Below, one piece after another: positions 1 through 11,200 of a DNA stretch of 64,000 nucleotides (positions are counted from its first letter, which is position 1; every line of letters starts with the position of its first letter). Both the position numbers and the translations under genes were made by a program. The DNA is from Corbicula japonica (Eukaryota; Mollusca; Bivalvia; Venerida; Cyrenidae), in assembly GCA_038501625.1 (NCBI GenBank), contig JAZAYU010000219.1, forward strand, positions 248,001-312,000, in the 5' to 3' direction. The notes under the pieces are model-generated. The model did no database searches and was not told the DNA's origin. It was given only the letters and a program-made list of their open reading frames with translations.

Positions 1-394
1 TTGACTCATTAATAGAAATTGACCATGAACTATTTTTTATTTACGCAAATTTGGAGAGTTAAATTTGCTCCCAAGACCCAGACATAAAACTCAGTTTATT
101 TACACGATAGAACTATAAGAACTGCAAGCTTTTCTTGTGCATTCACAATTTTATTGTGCAAGCACGCTTTTCTCGTGCGTTCATGCTTTTTTTGTGCAGC
201 TTGTAAAAAGATTCCTTGGTAAATGAAAGGTACATCGAGTATTTTCAAGGCAGAAGAATGACAGAACAACAATTTGAAAGCTTGTAGAGAAGTTTTTATT
301 TTTAAGATAGTTTCCCCAAAATGCTCCCGTTTGTAACTTTAGGTACCCTTTGCCTCAATTCATGAAACAACCAGAATGTGTCGTTGGACACTGA
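1..394. other. No gene seen
   Basis: A/T-rich. A few direct repeats of CTTTTCTTGTGCATTCA-like sequence at 128-200 (AAGCTTTTCTTGTGC, CGCTTTTCTCGTGC, TGCTTTTTTTGTGC) form a short tandem patch. Confidence 0.6.
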
Positions 395-835
395 TGCCAC
401 CACTGCTACAACAAAAGTGGCCGCAGGAAAAAATCTTTTCTTAACCTTTTCATCCATATATATGCATTATTACGTGTGTGCGACCAGTGTAGATCCAGAT
501 CAGCTGGCACATCCATGCTGTCTGATCAGGATCAGCACTGGTCGCTTTTTGGTCAGAAAAAAACTAATAAATCAAATAGCAAACAGTGCAGATCCTGATC
601 ACAAGGCACAAATGTGCTGTCTAATCTGGATCTACACTGTTTGCCCATGCCATTAAGATGTGTATATGGAGGAATTGGTAAATGATCATCTACACATCCT
701 GCTTGATAATCTGTGCATTTGAAAGAAGTCCACCCGATACTTAATGAGGAGTTGATGCCACAAGATTTGGGGGACAGACAGACGTACAGACGGACGAGTG
801 CAACTCTATGTGCCTCTCACTTTGTGGGGGCTTAA
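395..835 (+). repeat. Second copy of the GCCTCCCACTTTGTGGG repeat tail, interrupted
   Basis: GGCCGCAGGAAAAAATCTTT, then family A (445-678), then CATTTGAAAGAAGTCCACCC, GACAGACAGACGTACAGACG and CTCACTTTGTGGGGGC. Provides the filled-site half of a filled/empty comparison with 23.55 kb. Confidence 0.8.
445..678. mobile_element. Family A MITE, copy inside an older repeat tail
   Basis: TTAA/TAAA flank it. Two hairpins (GCGACCAGTGTAGATC-type and GCAAACAGTGCAGATC-type) with complementary right arms make up the interior. The host repeat continues at 683 (TGATCATCTACAC) exactly as the uninterrupted paralogue at 23551 does. Confidence 0.88.
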
Positions 836-839
836 AAAC

Positions 840-1910
840 ATCAAGGACCATCTTCAGTCGTCATTGCGCTAAAAATTAAAAACCTCAAATCTATGAAGCA
901 GCACATTGTTCAATAAAACCAGATGGTAGTCTAGATTCCTGATAAAACTTTGCCCAAATAATCGTTAATTGTGAAGCTCTGGTCTCAGTAAGATCATTGA
1001 GTACCCGCCTTTAGGCTTTGCAATGCTATAAGATTCTTATGTTTTATATGTTTGTGTGCTTTTGCATGCGACATTGTTAAGCCGATAAGTGGGTTGGAGT
1101 TGTTTCACCAAGAAAACTTGTATTTGTTTTGTGATATGAGAACCTGTTGGGGCAAGTGTGAGGTTGGTGCACCCTAGAACCTGGTTCAAACCCCCAGTGG
1201 CAATTTGATTTGCCACTGACCGTTCCAAGGCAGTAACCCCTCGGGTTCTAATTTTTTTTAATTGTTAGTGGTGTCTCTTTTGAAACTGATCATTTTATTA
1301 ACCATGCTCTCTCCCTCTCTTCTTCTTGACTGTGTGGGGAGGCTGTTTTTTCTGAATGTGGCGATTCCTGATGTGGCGATTCCTGATATGCATATTTCAC
1401 CTTTTTTTAATTTAACATTTGTTAAGAAAAGTTAGAACAGAAAAGAAAAATAGCCAGATCTAAAATTCTATTAACATAAATTCACAAATACCTAACAACA
1501 CACATTATTTTAAATGCCCACACTAGTATAATGATCCTGGAAAGGAAATGTTGAATCCTTTTTAAAGAACTATCAATAATGAAGAGAGAAATCAACAAAT
1601 GTCACCCATATACACACAGGAAGCATCAGGAAATTGTTGTCAGTATCATATTGCTCATGTGGGCATTTAAAATAATGTTATGTGTTGTTTAGTGTTTGTG
1701 AATTTAAGAAAAAAAAAAGTTTAGACAATTTTAGATCTAGTTACTTTTCTTTACTGTTCTAACGAGTCTTAGCATATGCAAAAGATATATTAATACATTT
1801 ATTTCTGCAGTTTCATTTGAATGGCATTTTACCATTATGAAGATTTTTATAATTTTCTTTTTTATCGATGAAAATGCAATGTTGACTGTAAATGGCCCTT
1901 AAACCTTGAC
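840..1910. repeat. Long-arm foldback element (family D), copy 1
   Basis: The two arms of the core pair over about 120 bp: TAGAACAGAAAAGAAAAATA...CCAGATCTAAAATTCT at 1430 and TTTTAGATCTAGTTACTTTT at 1730; TTTAAATGCCCACAC and GTGGGCATTTAAAATAATG form the inner pair. The outer arm at 850-960 pairs with 1810-1905. About 450 bp of other sequence (975-1410), with a CCTGGTTCAAACCCCCAGTG motif, is inserted in the left arm. Confidence 0.65.
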
Positions 1911-2509
1911 AAAAAAGAACATTTAATATGGTAGTAAAACAATAAAAAAAATTAATGTAAGGTACACTTGGAATATATGAAAGACACAAAATGTAAATAT
2001 ATTAAATAAAGTTGTTAAAATGATATTATACAAATAAATAAAAAAATAGTCACTAACTATATCTATAAAATATCACAAATAATAAAACAAAAGGATCAGA
2101 CACAAGTCTGGTATGAATTGGTGTTTGTACGATCCCCACCACCCATGTTGAGAACCAGAATGTAAGATATGAGGTACGCCACAGGAAAAGGTATTGGGTA
2201 TCATGACATTTTTAGATTCTTATATATTAGGAAAGAACGTAAAATTATCTATAATTTTCTCGAAACTTAAAAGTAAATTTATTACACATTCTGACAATAT
2301 GTTATTTTTACCACAAAAAGCATAATAATTAATGTTGTCTGCTCAGTTTTACAATGTCATTTCAATTTCAACTTTCCATAGGTACCTTTTCCTGTGTCAC
2401 ACCCAACTGAGCCATGATTATAAAACCTTTTTGTTCTGCTAAGTTTAAGCCTCACATTTTTTGTTAAATTTTAACCTTTTACTCTATTTACATACCTGTA
2501 TACAATATA
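1911..2509. other. No gene; short inverted pair
   Basis: CCACAGGAAAAGGTATTGG (2178) and CCATAGGTACCTTTTCCTGT (2377) are an inverted pair that may mark a decayed 230-bp MITE. The rest is A/T-rich. Confidence 0.5.
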
Positions 2510-2705
2510 TACTTAAATAAATTAGAAACGCATCTTTTTTAAACAAGAAATACATTTCGTGTTTAAAGAAGTTGCGTTTCTAATTTCTTCAAGTACATAT
2601 AATGCAGTAAAAGAAATTAAAGACGCAAGTTCTATAATAACGAAACATATTTTGTGTTTTAAGAAGTTGCGTTTCTAATTTCTTTAAGTATATATTGGGT
2701 ATAAA
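2510..2705. repeat. Family C foldback (GAAATTAGAAACGCAACTTC), two hairpins
   Basis: Arms TTAGAAACGCATCTTTTTTA and AAGAAGTTGCGTTTCTAATT repeat with TTTAAGTATATATTGG at the end. Inverted ORFs here are not genes. Confidence 0.75.
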
Positions 2706-2892
2706 GATAAAGTAAACATAATATACATGTATTTTTATAACAATTACAGGATGTTTGTTGTTTCTTCCAGTAAAATCTGGACAAATGTCCCCACAATTTG
2801 TTTTTTGATGTAAAAAATGTAAACAAAGCATTTGCAATTTGAATCAATGATAGAAACTGGTAATCAGCATTCAGCTCTGGTTGCAATCCCCA

Positions 2893-3026
2893 TGCCCCAA
2901 GGTTATAAACTACTGGGAACCAGTTTCAGATCTCTACACTCCAATTGGTCAGTTCTGAGCCTGTGCTCAATTTTAACCAATCAAATCATTTAGATCTAAG
3001 ATTGGTTTCAGTTTTTTAACCTCCTG
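2893..3026. repeat. Family B-like foldback, diverged
   Basis: CCCCAAGGTTATAAACTACT and GGTTTCAGTTTTTTAACCTCC are its ends; centre CCAATTGGTCAGTTCTGAGC resembles the minisatellite unit at 16.2 kb. Confidence 0.6.
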
Positions 3027-3330
3027 TAATAGTTTTGTCATGGATTTGTTAGAAAATATTTGTAAAACTTTACTTTCATCTGCACCAAATAAGCTTAATA
3101 TTTAAAACTTCAAACAATAACATTTAACAACGTTTAAATATTTATGAAAATGTGTTATAACAATGAAATATATTTTAACAGATCAATATGGGTGAAAAAT
3201 CTTGTACTTTACATATAATGTGTTTATGAGTGTTTGTGATCAATGACTGTTATAACAAGAAACAATTCTACATATATCTACTGTTAATTATATTATGTTT
3301 CAGCTATTATTAGTTACAGATGGATTTTAA

Positions 3331-3677
3331 CCCTTCACTCCATAGCAATGAATTTTATTGCAAGTGCTCAGAGTGTAGAACCAGATCAGCAGGCACATCA
3401 TGGCCGTCTGATCCTGAGGTTATAAAGCTGAGATTGGAAACCAGTCTCAAATCTCAAGTATCTGATGCTTGAGATTTGAGACTGGTTTCCATGCTCAGTT
3501 TTATAACCTTTGGCACTGATCAGGATCAACACAGTTTACTTTTAAGTTTTAGATTCATTAGCTCATTTCTGACCAAGAAGAGAACAGTGTAGATCCAGAT
3601 CAGACTGCACAGGTGTACTGGCCAATATGGATCTACACTGGTCATCCAAGAGAAAAAATGGTAAATGAACATTAGGG
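3331..3677. mobile_element. Family A MITE carrying a nested family B element
   Basis: TTAA at both ends (3327-3330, 3678-3681). Family B occupies 3416-3512 inside the first hairpin, splitting GTCTGATC from CTGATCAGGATC. Confidence 0.82.
3416..3512. repeat. Family B foldback element
   Basis: AGGTTATAAAGCTGAGATTG arm pairs with CTCAGTTTTATAACCTT; the central CCATTTCAGCC part is deleted. Confidence 0.85.
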
Positions 3678-4113
3678 TTAAAGTACATTTGAAAGTATTA
3701 AAGATGTGATATAAGGAAACAGCCTTGAGGGCAATTTGTGAGAAAACATATCACATCTTAAAATTTCTATCAGCTCAGCCAATTGAGTTTTTTCACAATA
3801 GACATACAGAAAGATGACAATTGATCTAACTTCTGGTAAACTATTCTATATTAAATGCGTTTTAAAAAAAGAAGGGCTTGCTCAAAATCAACATCAAAAA
3901 GTAAGTCAAATTTCTCTCTGTTATGACAACCTAAACTGATCAGTTGAAATGGGAAAAAATAAAATATGATAATAATATGTTATCTGTGATGAAAAAAAAA
4001 ATAATAATCACTATATTTTGAGCAAATTATCTGATAACAATCCACTTTTCACTGGCCAGTGTCCACTTTTAGTCAGTCAGCTACTAGCAATAAACTAAAC
4101 TTAATTCATTTAA

Positions 4114-4610
4114 TCTTTTACTCTATATATACTTAAAGAAATTAGAAACGCAACTTTTTTGAACACAGACTATGTTTCGTGATTAAAGAAGTTGCGTTTT
4201 TAATTTCTTTTACTATATAATTTGTATTTGAAGAAATTAGAACTTCTTTAAACGTGAAATGTATTTCTTGTTTTAAGAAGCTGCGTTTCTAATTTCTTTA
4301 AGTATATATTGGTTTTATTGCATGTACAACCAGAGTAGATCCAGATCTGTGATGAAGGTTATAAAAATGAGATTTCAGACTGGTTTCCATTCTCAGTTTT
4401 ATAACCTTGGGTACTGATCAACACTCTACTAGTTGCTTCTTGGTTAGAAATAACCTGACCAATCTAAAAGTGATCAGTGTAGATCCTGATCAGATAGCAA
4501 AGGCCATAAAAATCAGTGTAGATTGTAATAAGACTGCACAGATGTGCAGGCTGATCTGGATCTACACTGGTTGCACATGGGATAAAAACTGTATCCTATG
4601 AATTAAAAGG
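4114..4610. mobile_element. Family A MITE carrying nested families B and C
   Basis: TTAA at both ends (4110-4113, 4611-4614). A family C foldback (about 4130-4310) sits near the left end and a 56-bp deleted family B at 4353-4409 sits in hairpin 1. Lies just past the TTLL11 stop codon. Confidence 0.8.
4130..4310. repeat. Family C foldback, second copy
   Basis: GAAATTAGAAACGCAACTTT and AAGAAGTTGCGTTTTTAATT pairs, followed by a second partial hairpin ending TTTCTTTAAGTATATATTGG. Confidence 0.75.
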
Positions 4611-4823
4611 TTAAATTGAAACAATAAATTGCTACAATTAATTGGCACCAAAAGAATTGATCTAAAAGTATTCAGTAAAAAGAACATGATTGTACTTGCA
4701 AAGATAAAGGCAACATTAAGTTTTAAGTTAAAGTTGCATTTGAAAGAGGCATAACTAAAAAAATAGTGAGAAATGTTATGTCACAATCACTTTTCAGGAG
4801 ATTAGTCCATATTCAACTTGACC

Positions 4824-5233
4824 CTAATCTTCATCCTTCTGTTTATTTCTCGACTTGGTCCGTTTATTTCTTTTCAAATTCATGGATTCCAACTGACCAT
4901 GCCGTCGTAAAAACAGACTAACATCGTCAGCAGAAGACGGCTTAGAAAATTGACGTGGATGCAGGCGACTATCCAGCAGGAGTCCAGTCTGCTCCTCTAC
5001 GATTAGTGGACTTTGGATTGGTGTTGTGATAGGTTCGAGAACTGGATAACCATGTGGGCGGGCTCGGCGTGGTAACATGCGAGGATTACAGCGTGCCTGG
5101 AACAGTTGGTCTTCACGGAGATTTTCCTCACAGTATTCTATAAAATCTTCCAGGGTGCTGAGCATGTCACTGTTTGAAAATCTTCTACGTGCAATTTCGT
5201 GGCAGGCATCTAGAAAACCTCGGAAACATAGTC
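4824..5233 (-). CDS. TTLL11: TTLL11-like exon 8 (last coding exon)
   Basis: After a TTTCAG acceptor it encodes GLCFRGFLDACHEIARRRF then STLEDFIEYCEENL, the final recognisable block of TTLL11 (GMCLQAF ... LIDLCEYHL in vertebrates). A divergent basic tail follows, ending KNKQKDED-like before a TAG stop at 4824-4826. The coding part is 410 nt. No convincing polyadenylation signal was identified downstream among the repeats. Confidence 0.92.
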
Positions 5234-8200
5234 CTGAAATTGAGATAAGGAATAATTATTATTTAGTCTACTATGCTAGAAATAACCTAATGTATCAAAA
5301 TGTAAACAGTGTAGATCCTGATCAGATTGCAAGAATGTGCCATATGATCTGGATATAAACAAACTCAATCGTTTAAGTTACATGACCTAAAAGCAGCTTT
5401 AAGAATAGTGTATTGAAATCTTTGCAAATAAGTTATCATATTAGGAAAAAATTGTATCAGAATAAATTAATGTTACCTATCACATTTTAAAATCTACACT
5501 TGCTGAAAAATTATCAATGAAAAGCAAGCGGCACAAGCAGGCATGCAACTCTGAACTGAAAAACATTCACATTGCAACCTTAAAGTTTGTGAGCATTACA
5601 CTGTTATTTTGATAGAATTGTCATCTGTGCGCTTGTGTATTTCTGCAAGTGTTTCATAATTGTGCCACCTATCAGGTAATTTTGAAATGGCCAGACAGAG
5701 AGTCCTTGGAATTTTGTGGGCATCTATATTTCTTGTAATATTTCACAAGAAAAAATCAGAATTCTATATATATATTATTCACATCAAAATTATAATATAA
5801 AACTACTTAGTTATAATAAGAGGTTTCATCACCATAGTAGAGTGCCAATGACTGTGCCAACAACTTTGATTTCTTTAATTGTGTTATATAAAATTAATGG
5901 TTTGTTTTCAGGTAAAGTTTACTTAGTATAAAAACATTCAAAGCTTCATATTTAAATAACAATCTCTATGGTATACGAAACCATAATGATGAAGGCCAAC
6001 ATATGGATAGATTCTGGACAAAACCAGATCTCAACAGCTTATTTTAAACATTATTGAATTAATGGTAAAGTAAAGGTCGAACAAATGGGTTTAAACAATT
6101 GAAGGAGCAAAAAAATAAACAACAAAGAGGATAAGTATGACAGCTATTTTACTCCACGCATGTGACTTTTATCACATATTGAAGAAAATGGTAGATCCTG
6201 ATCTGCTGCACATCCATGCAGTTCAATCAGGATCTACACTCTGCTTCTTGGTAAAAAATAATTTAATGATTCTATAAGTGATCAGTGTAGATCCAGATCA
6301 GACTGCACACATGTGCAGAATGATACGGATCTACAAAGGTCACCCATTGGATTTACTCTTTCCTCCATAGATACACCTTTATTGCCTGGGCAAACAGTGT
6401 AGATCCAGATCTGGCAGCACATCCATGCCGTCTGATCAGGATCTGCACTTTTCACTTTTTGATTTGTTAGGTTAATTCTGACCAAAATGCAACCAGTGCA
6501 GATCCTGATCAGACTTCACAGATGTGCCGGCTGATCTGGATCTACACTGGTGGCACAACTGTAAAAATGTGTATATATGGAGGAAAGGATTGAATCTGTA
6601 CCCACGGAGTGAGTTAAAGTCGAGTACACAGAAATTTAGATATGATACTTCGGTTATACATGTACAAGTGTTATTCATATAGAAAAATTTTTAGTTACAT
6701 AGAACTTTTATAAATGACTAAACAGATGTTGCTTCAACTCTTAACTCCATATTATATACAGTGCCCAAGGTTATAAAACTGAGATTGGAAACCAGTCTCA
6801 AATCTCAAGCATCTGATTGGCTGAAATGGCGACTTGTTGCCATTTCAGCCAATCAGATGCTTGAGATTTGAGACTGGTTTCCAATCTCAGTTTTATAACC
6901 TTCAAACCAGATTTCATGGCATGTGAATAAACAGTGTAGATCCAGATCAGCAGGCACATCGCTGTCATCAGACCAGGATCCACGCTGTTCGCTACCTAGT
7001 CAGAAATAACCTAATAATTCTAAAAGGGAACAGTATAGATCCTGATAAGATGGCACAGACTGATTTGATAAACTATACATGGAGTAAAAAGATTGAAAAC
7101 ATATCAAGAACAGATATTTGGCATTGAATCATTGACAGTTATTTTTAAACAAAATTGATTGTATCATATTTAATTATTATACCGTTATTGTTCGAATATA
7201 AGCCGCAGTCATGTATAAGCCGCACTGCCCCAAACCTGACGGAACAGATGAAAGTGGCTTAAAGCAATGTATAAGCAGCCAAACCTGTATATTAGCCGCA
7301 CCCGTAACTTTTTACCACCAAATTCTGGGAAAAAAAGTGCGGCTTATATTCAAACAATGACGGTACTTTAATTCAAGAATATTGGTATGGCATCCGACAC
7401 AATTGTATTCCACCTTCAGCAAGCAGATCATGCAGATTAGCGCTTGATTTTAACTTCGACCTTTTGTTTCATGGTATACAGCTAATATCTCATGTGAGAC
7501 TTGTGCAGATCAGTCTGCACAAATGGAGTTCACAATTTTCAAATTAAGGAGATTACATTATACAAGTTTAGCAGGATAATGTGGTTATTTTCTCAATATA
7601 TACGCCTTTTTACTCATGTGCGACCAGTGTAGATTCAAATCAGCCAGCACATCCCTGCTGTCCGATCCAGATCTGCACTGGGCGCATTTTCATCAGAAAT
7701 AACCTTACTAATCAAAAAGCAAACAGTTTAGATCCTGATCAGATGACATGGATGTGCCGGCTGATCTGGATCTACACTGTTTCCCCATGCTATAAAGGTG
7801 TATCTATGGAGGAAAGTGTTAAACAATTTTAGCAGGAAAATGTGGTTATTAAGTTATATAGAGCAAAAGCATGCACACCAGGTTTACCCGTGGTTCGTTC
7901 AGGGTTCACATGTTCCCATTTTCGCTGCATGTCTATAAACAGGATATCAATGGTTGCATTGGTCAGCCCCTTCTTATTCAAACGGCACTTTCTAAAAAAA
8001 GAAAAAAAAACAGGAATGAGTTAAAAGAAACTTAGATTTAAAGGAATATTATTTTTTTAACTTGAAATTGGACACCATCATCATCAGCAGCAACAACACC
8101 AGCACTGATTAGCTTATTTACAATGGTATCATTCACCCAATACTAATAAAATATCACCATCAGGCAATCAGGCATTTAAATACTATTTGTAAATTATTCA

Positions 8201-11200
8201 ACTCCACTACGCTTCAAAAGAAATACATTAACTTAAAACAAGAGGGTCCATAGGACCCTGGGTCGCTCACCTGTCAACAACTGCTCAATGGTTGCAAGCT
8301 TAGAGTTGTGTGCAAGTTTGGTAAAATCAAGTCAAAAATTAAAAAAAATTAAGCTGCTATAGTGGAGAAAATGTAACAAGATGATGCTCTATACCAAATA
8401 TTTAAGCTCTAGGCCTTACGGTTTCAGAGAAGAAGATTTTTAAAGATTTACTAACACTATGTAATAAAACTAGTGACCCCTGGGCAGAGCCATTTTCGAC
8501 CCCAGGAGAATAATTTGAACAACTTTTGTAGAGGACCACTACATGATGACACATACCAAATACCAAGGTTCTAGGCCTTGTGGTTTTAGAGAAGAAGATT
8601 TTTTAAAGTTTTCCCTATATAAGTCTATGTAAAACAAGTGATCCCTGGGGCGGGGCCATTTTTGACCCCAGGGGGATAGTTTGAACAATTTTGGTAGAGG
8701 ATCACTAGATGATGCTGTATATCAAATATTAAGGCTCTAGGCCTTGTGGTTTTAAAGAAGAAGATTTTCATGTTTTTCCTATATAATTATATGTAAACCA
8801 AGAAAACCCTAGGGCGTGGCTGATTTTGGCCCAGGGGACATAATTTGAACAAATTTAGTAGAAATCCATTAGACAATGCTACTTACCAAATATCTAAGCT
8901 GTACGCATTGTGTTTTGTGAGAAGAAGATTTTTAAAGATTTCCTATATAAGTCTATGCAAAATGAAGTGACCCCTGGGGCGGGGCCAATTTTGACCCCAG
9001 GGAAATAATTTGAACAATCTTTGTAGAGTTCCACTAGAGGGTGCTAAATGCCAAATATCTAAGCTCTAGGCCTTGTGGTTTCAGAGAAGAAGATTTTTAA
9101 AGTTTTTCCTTTAGGTTGCCATGGCAACCAGACTACTGCATGGAATTGATTTCTTTGAACAAATTTGGAAGAGCTTCATGCAAGGAACATCCTTGGCAAG
9201 TTTCATCAACTTTGGCCCAGGGGTTTAAGAGAAGATGTCGTTTAAAGTAAAAGTTTACGGACGGATGCCGGACAAATTGCGATCACAAAAGCTCACCTTG
9301 TCAGGTGAGCTAAAAATGAAGTCGAAAACTATTACTGAGGGAAATGAAATTATTAGTCAGTTTCAAATCCTCTAATTACCAGAAAAATTGTTTAACTCCA
9401 TATATAAACATTTTTATGCATGTGCGATCAGTGTAGATCCAGATCAGCCGGCACATCCATGCCGTCTGATCAGTATCTGCACTGGTTGCATTTTGGTCAG
9501 AAATAACCTTACAAATCAAAAAGCCAACAGTGCAGATCCTGATCTGATCTGGATCTACACTGTTCGCCCACACATTAAAGGTGTGTCTATGGAGGAAAGA
9601 CATAAAACAATGTTAAGAACATTATACCTGTTGAAACAAGATACACATCTTTCAAGTAACCTTTACACAAACTTACTGCAATTATTACAATACCTGTAAA
9701 CCCTTGCAAAACCTTATTTAACATTTTCCTCCATACACAGCTTTATGGCATGGCATGAACAGTGTAGATCCAGATCAGCAGGCACATCCATGCCATCTGA
9801 TCAGAATTGGCACTGTTCCCTATTTAACTTATTTAAAGGTTATTTATGACCAACAAGTGACTAATGCAGATCCTGATCAGACAGCACACATGTAAAAATG
9901 CGTATATATGGAGGAAAGGGTTAAAGCACCATTTTACAAAACCTTATTGATTAACAAAAAACATTAACCCGTTCCTCCATAGACACACCTTAAATTCGTG
10001 GGCGAACAGTGTAGATCCAGATCAGCCGACACGTCCATGTCATTCAGGATTTGCACTGTTCACTTTTTTGATTTGTTAGGTTATTTCTGACCAAAATGCT
10101 ACCAGTGCTGATCCTGTGCTTTGTGCTGTCTGAACAGGATCTACATTGGTCTCGCATGTGTAAAAATGCGTATATTTGGAGGAAAGGATTAAGCAACCCT
10201 TTAAAATTCATAGAGTAACCCATGAAGTTACCATTACAAAACATTTAAGTAACCCTTAAGTTACTGTTACTAAACCTGAAAAATAACCTCTTCAATTGCT
10301 ACACAAAGCATCTGACTCATATGACTTGGGCTGGAGGTTATAAAACTGAGATTGGAAACCAGTCTCAAATCTCAAGCATCTGATTGACTGAAATGGTGAC
10401 CAGTCGCCATTTCAGCCAATCAGCCAATCAGATGCTTGAGATTTGAGACTGGTTTCCATGCTCAGTTTTATAACCTTGGACATTGGTCTGAACACAGTCT
10501 ACACAGCTCACAGATTCAGATCAGTTAATAAATTTCTCTTATATGACCCTGTATATAATGAAAGGTGAGGATCAAATAACAGGGCTCTCAGTAGAGGGAG
10601 ACCTGGGAGAAGAGGTCTCTCAAAAGTGACCAGACTTCTCTCATCTTTGAGCTATCTAGGAGGTGATTTTGTATAGACTATATAGGGAAAGAATGCTTTT
10701 GTCTGCAAATTTCTCCATAATTTAGTAAAATTATGACAAAACTCCCTGGTTTGCAAGTCTAGTGAGAGCCCTGAAATAATAGGATTTTCAAATCATTAAT
10801 TAAACAGGTAAAAGTAAAACAGCCATCCAAACACAATGTAAACACATACCTTGCAAATGTTCTAAATCCAGTGGGTCCAAGCCTCAAAGTTGCCCTTACC
10901 CCCAAGGCCACAATAAAGATGTCTGCCAGCTTTTCATATATTCTCATCCTATAAAACAATGAAAAGTTGAAGATTTAATTTACAAGATAGGTCATTAAAA
11001 GGTCAATGATCTTCAGTTTTCAAAACATTTCACATTTCTGAGATTCTAAACTTAAACCTTTACTCTATATATACATGTTTTTACGCATGGAAAAATCAGC
11101 CGGAACATTCATGCCTTCAGATCAGGATCTGCACTCTTCGCTTTTTGGTCAGAAATAACCTAATAAATCAAAAAGCAAACTGTGCAGATCCTGATCAGAC

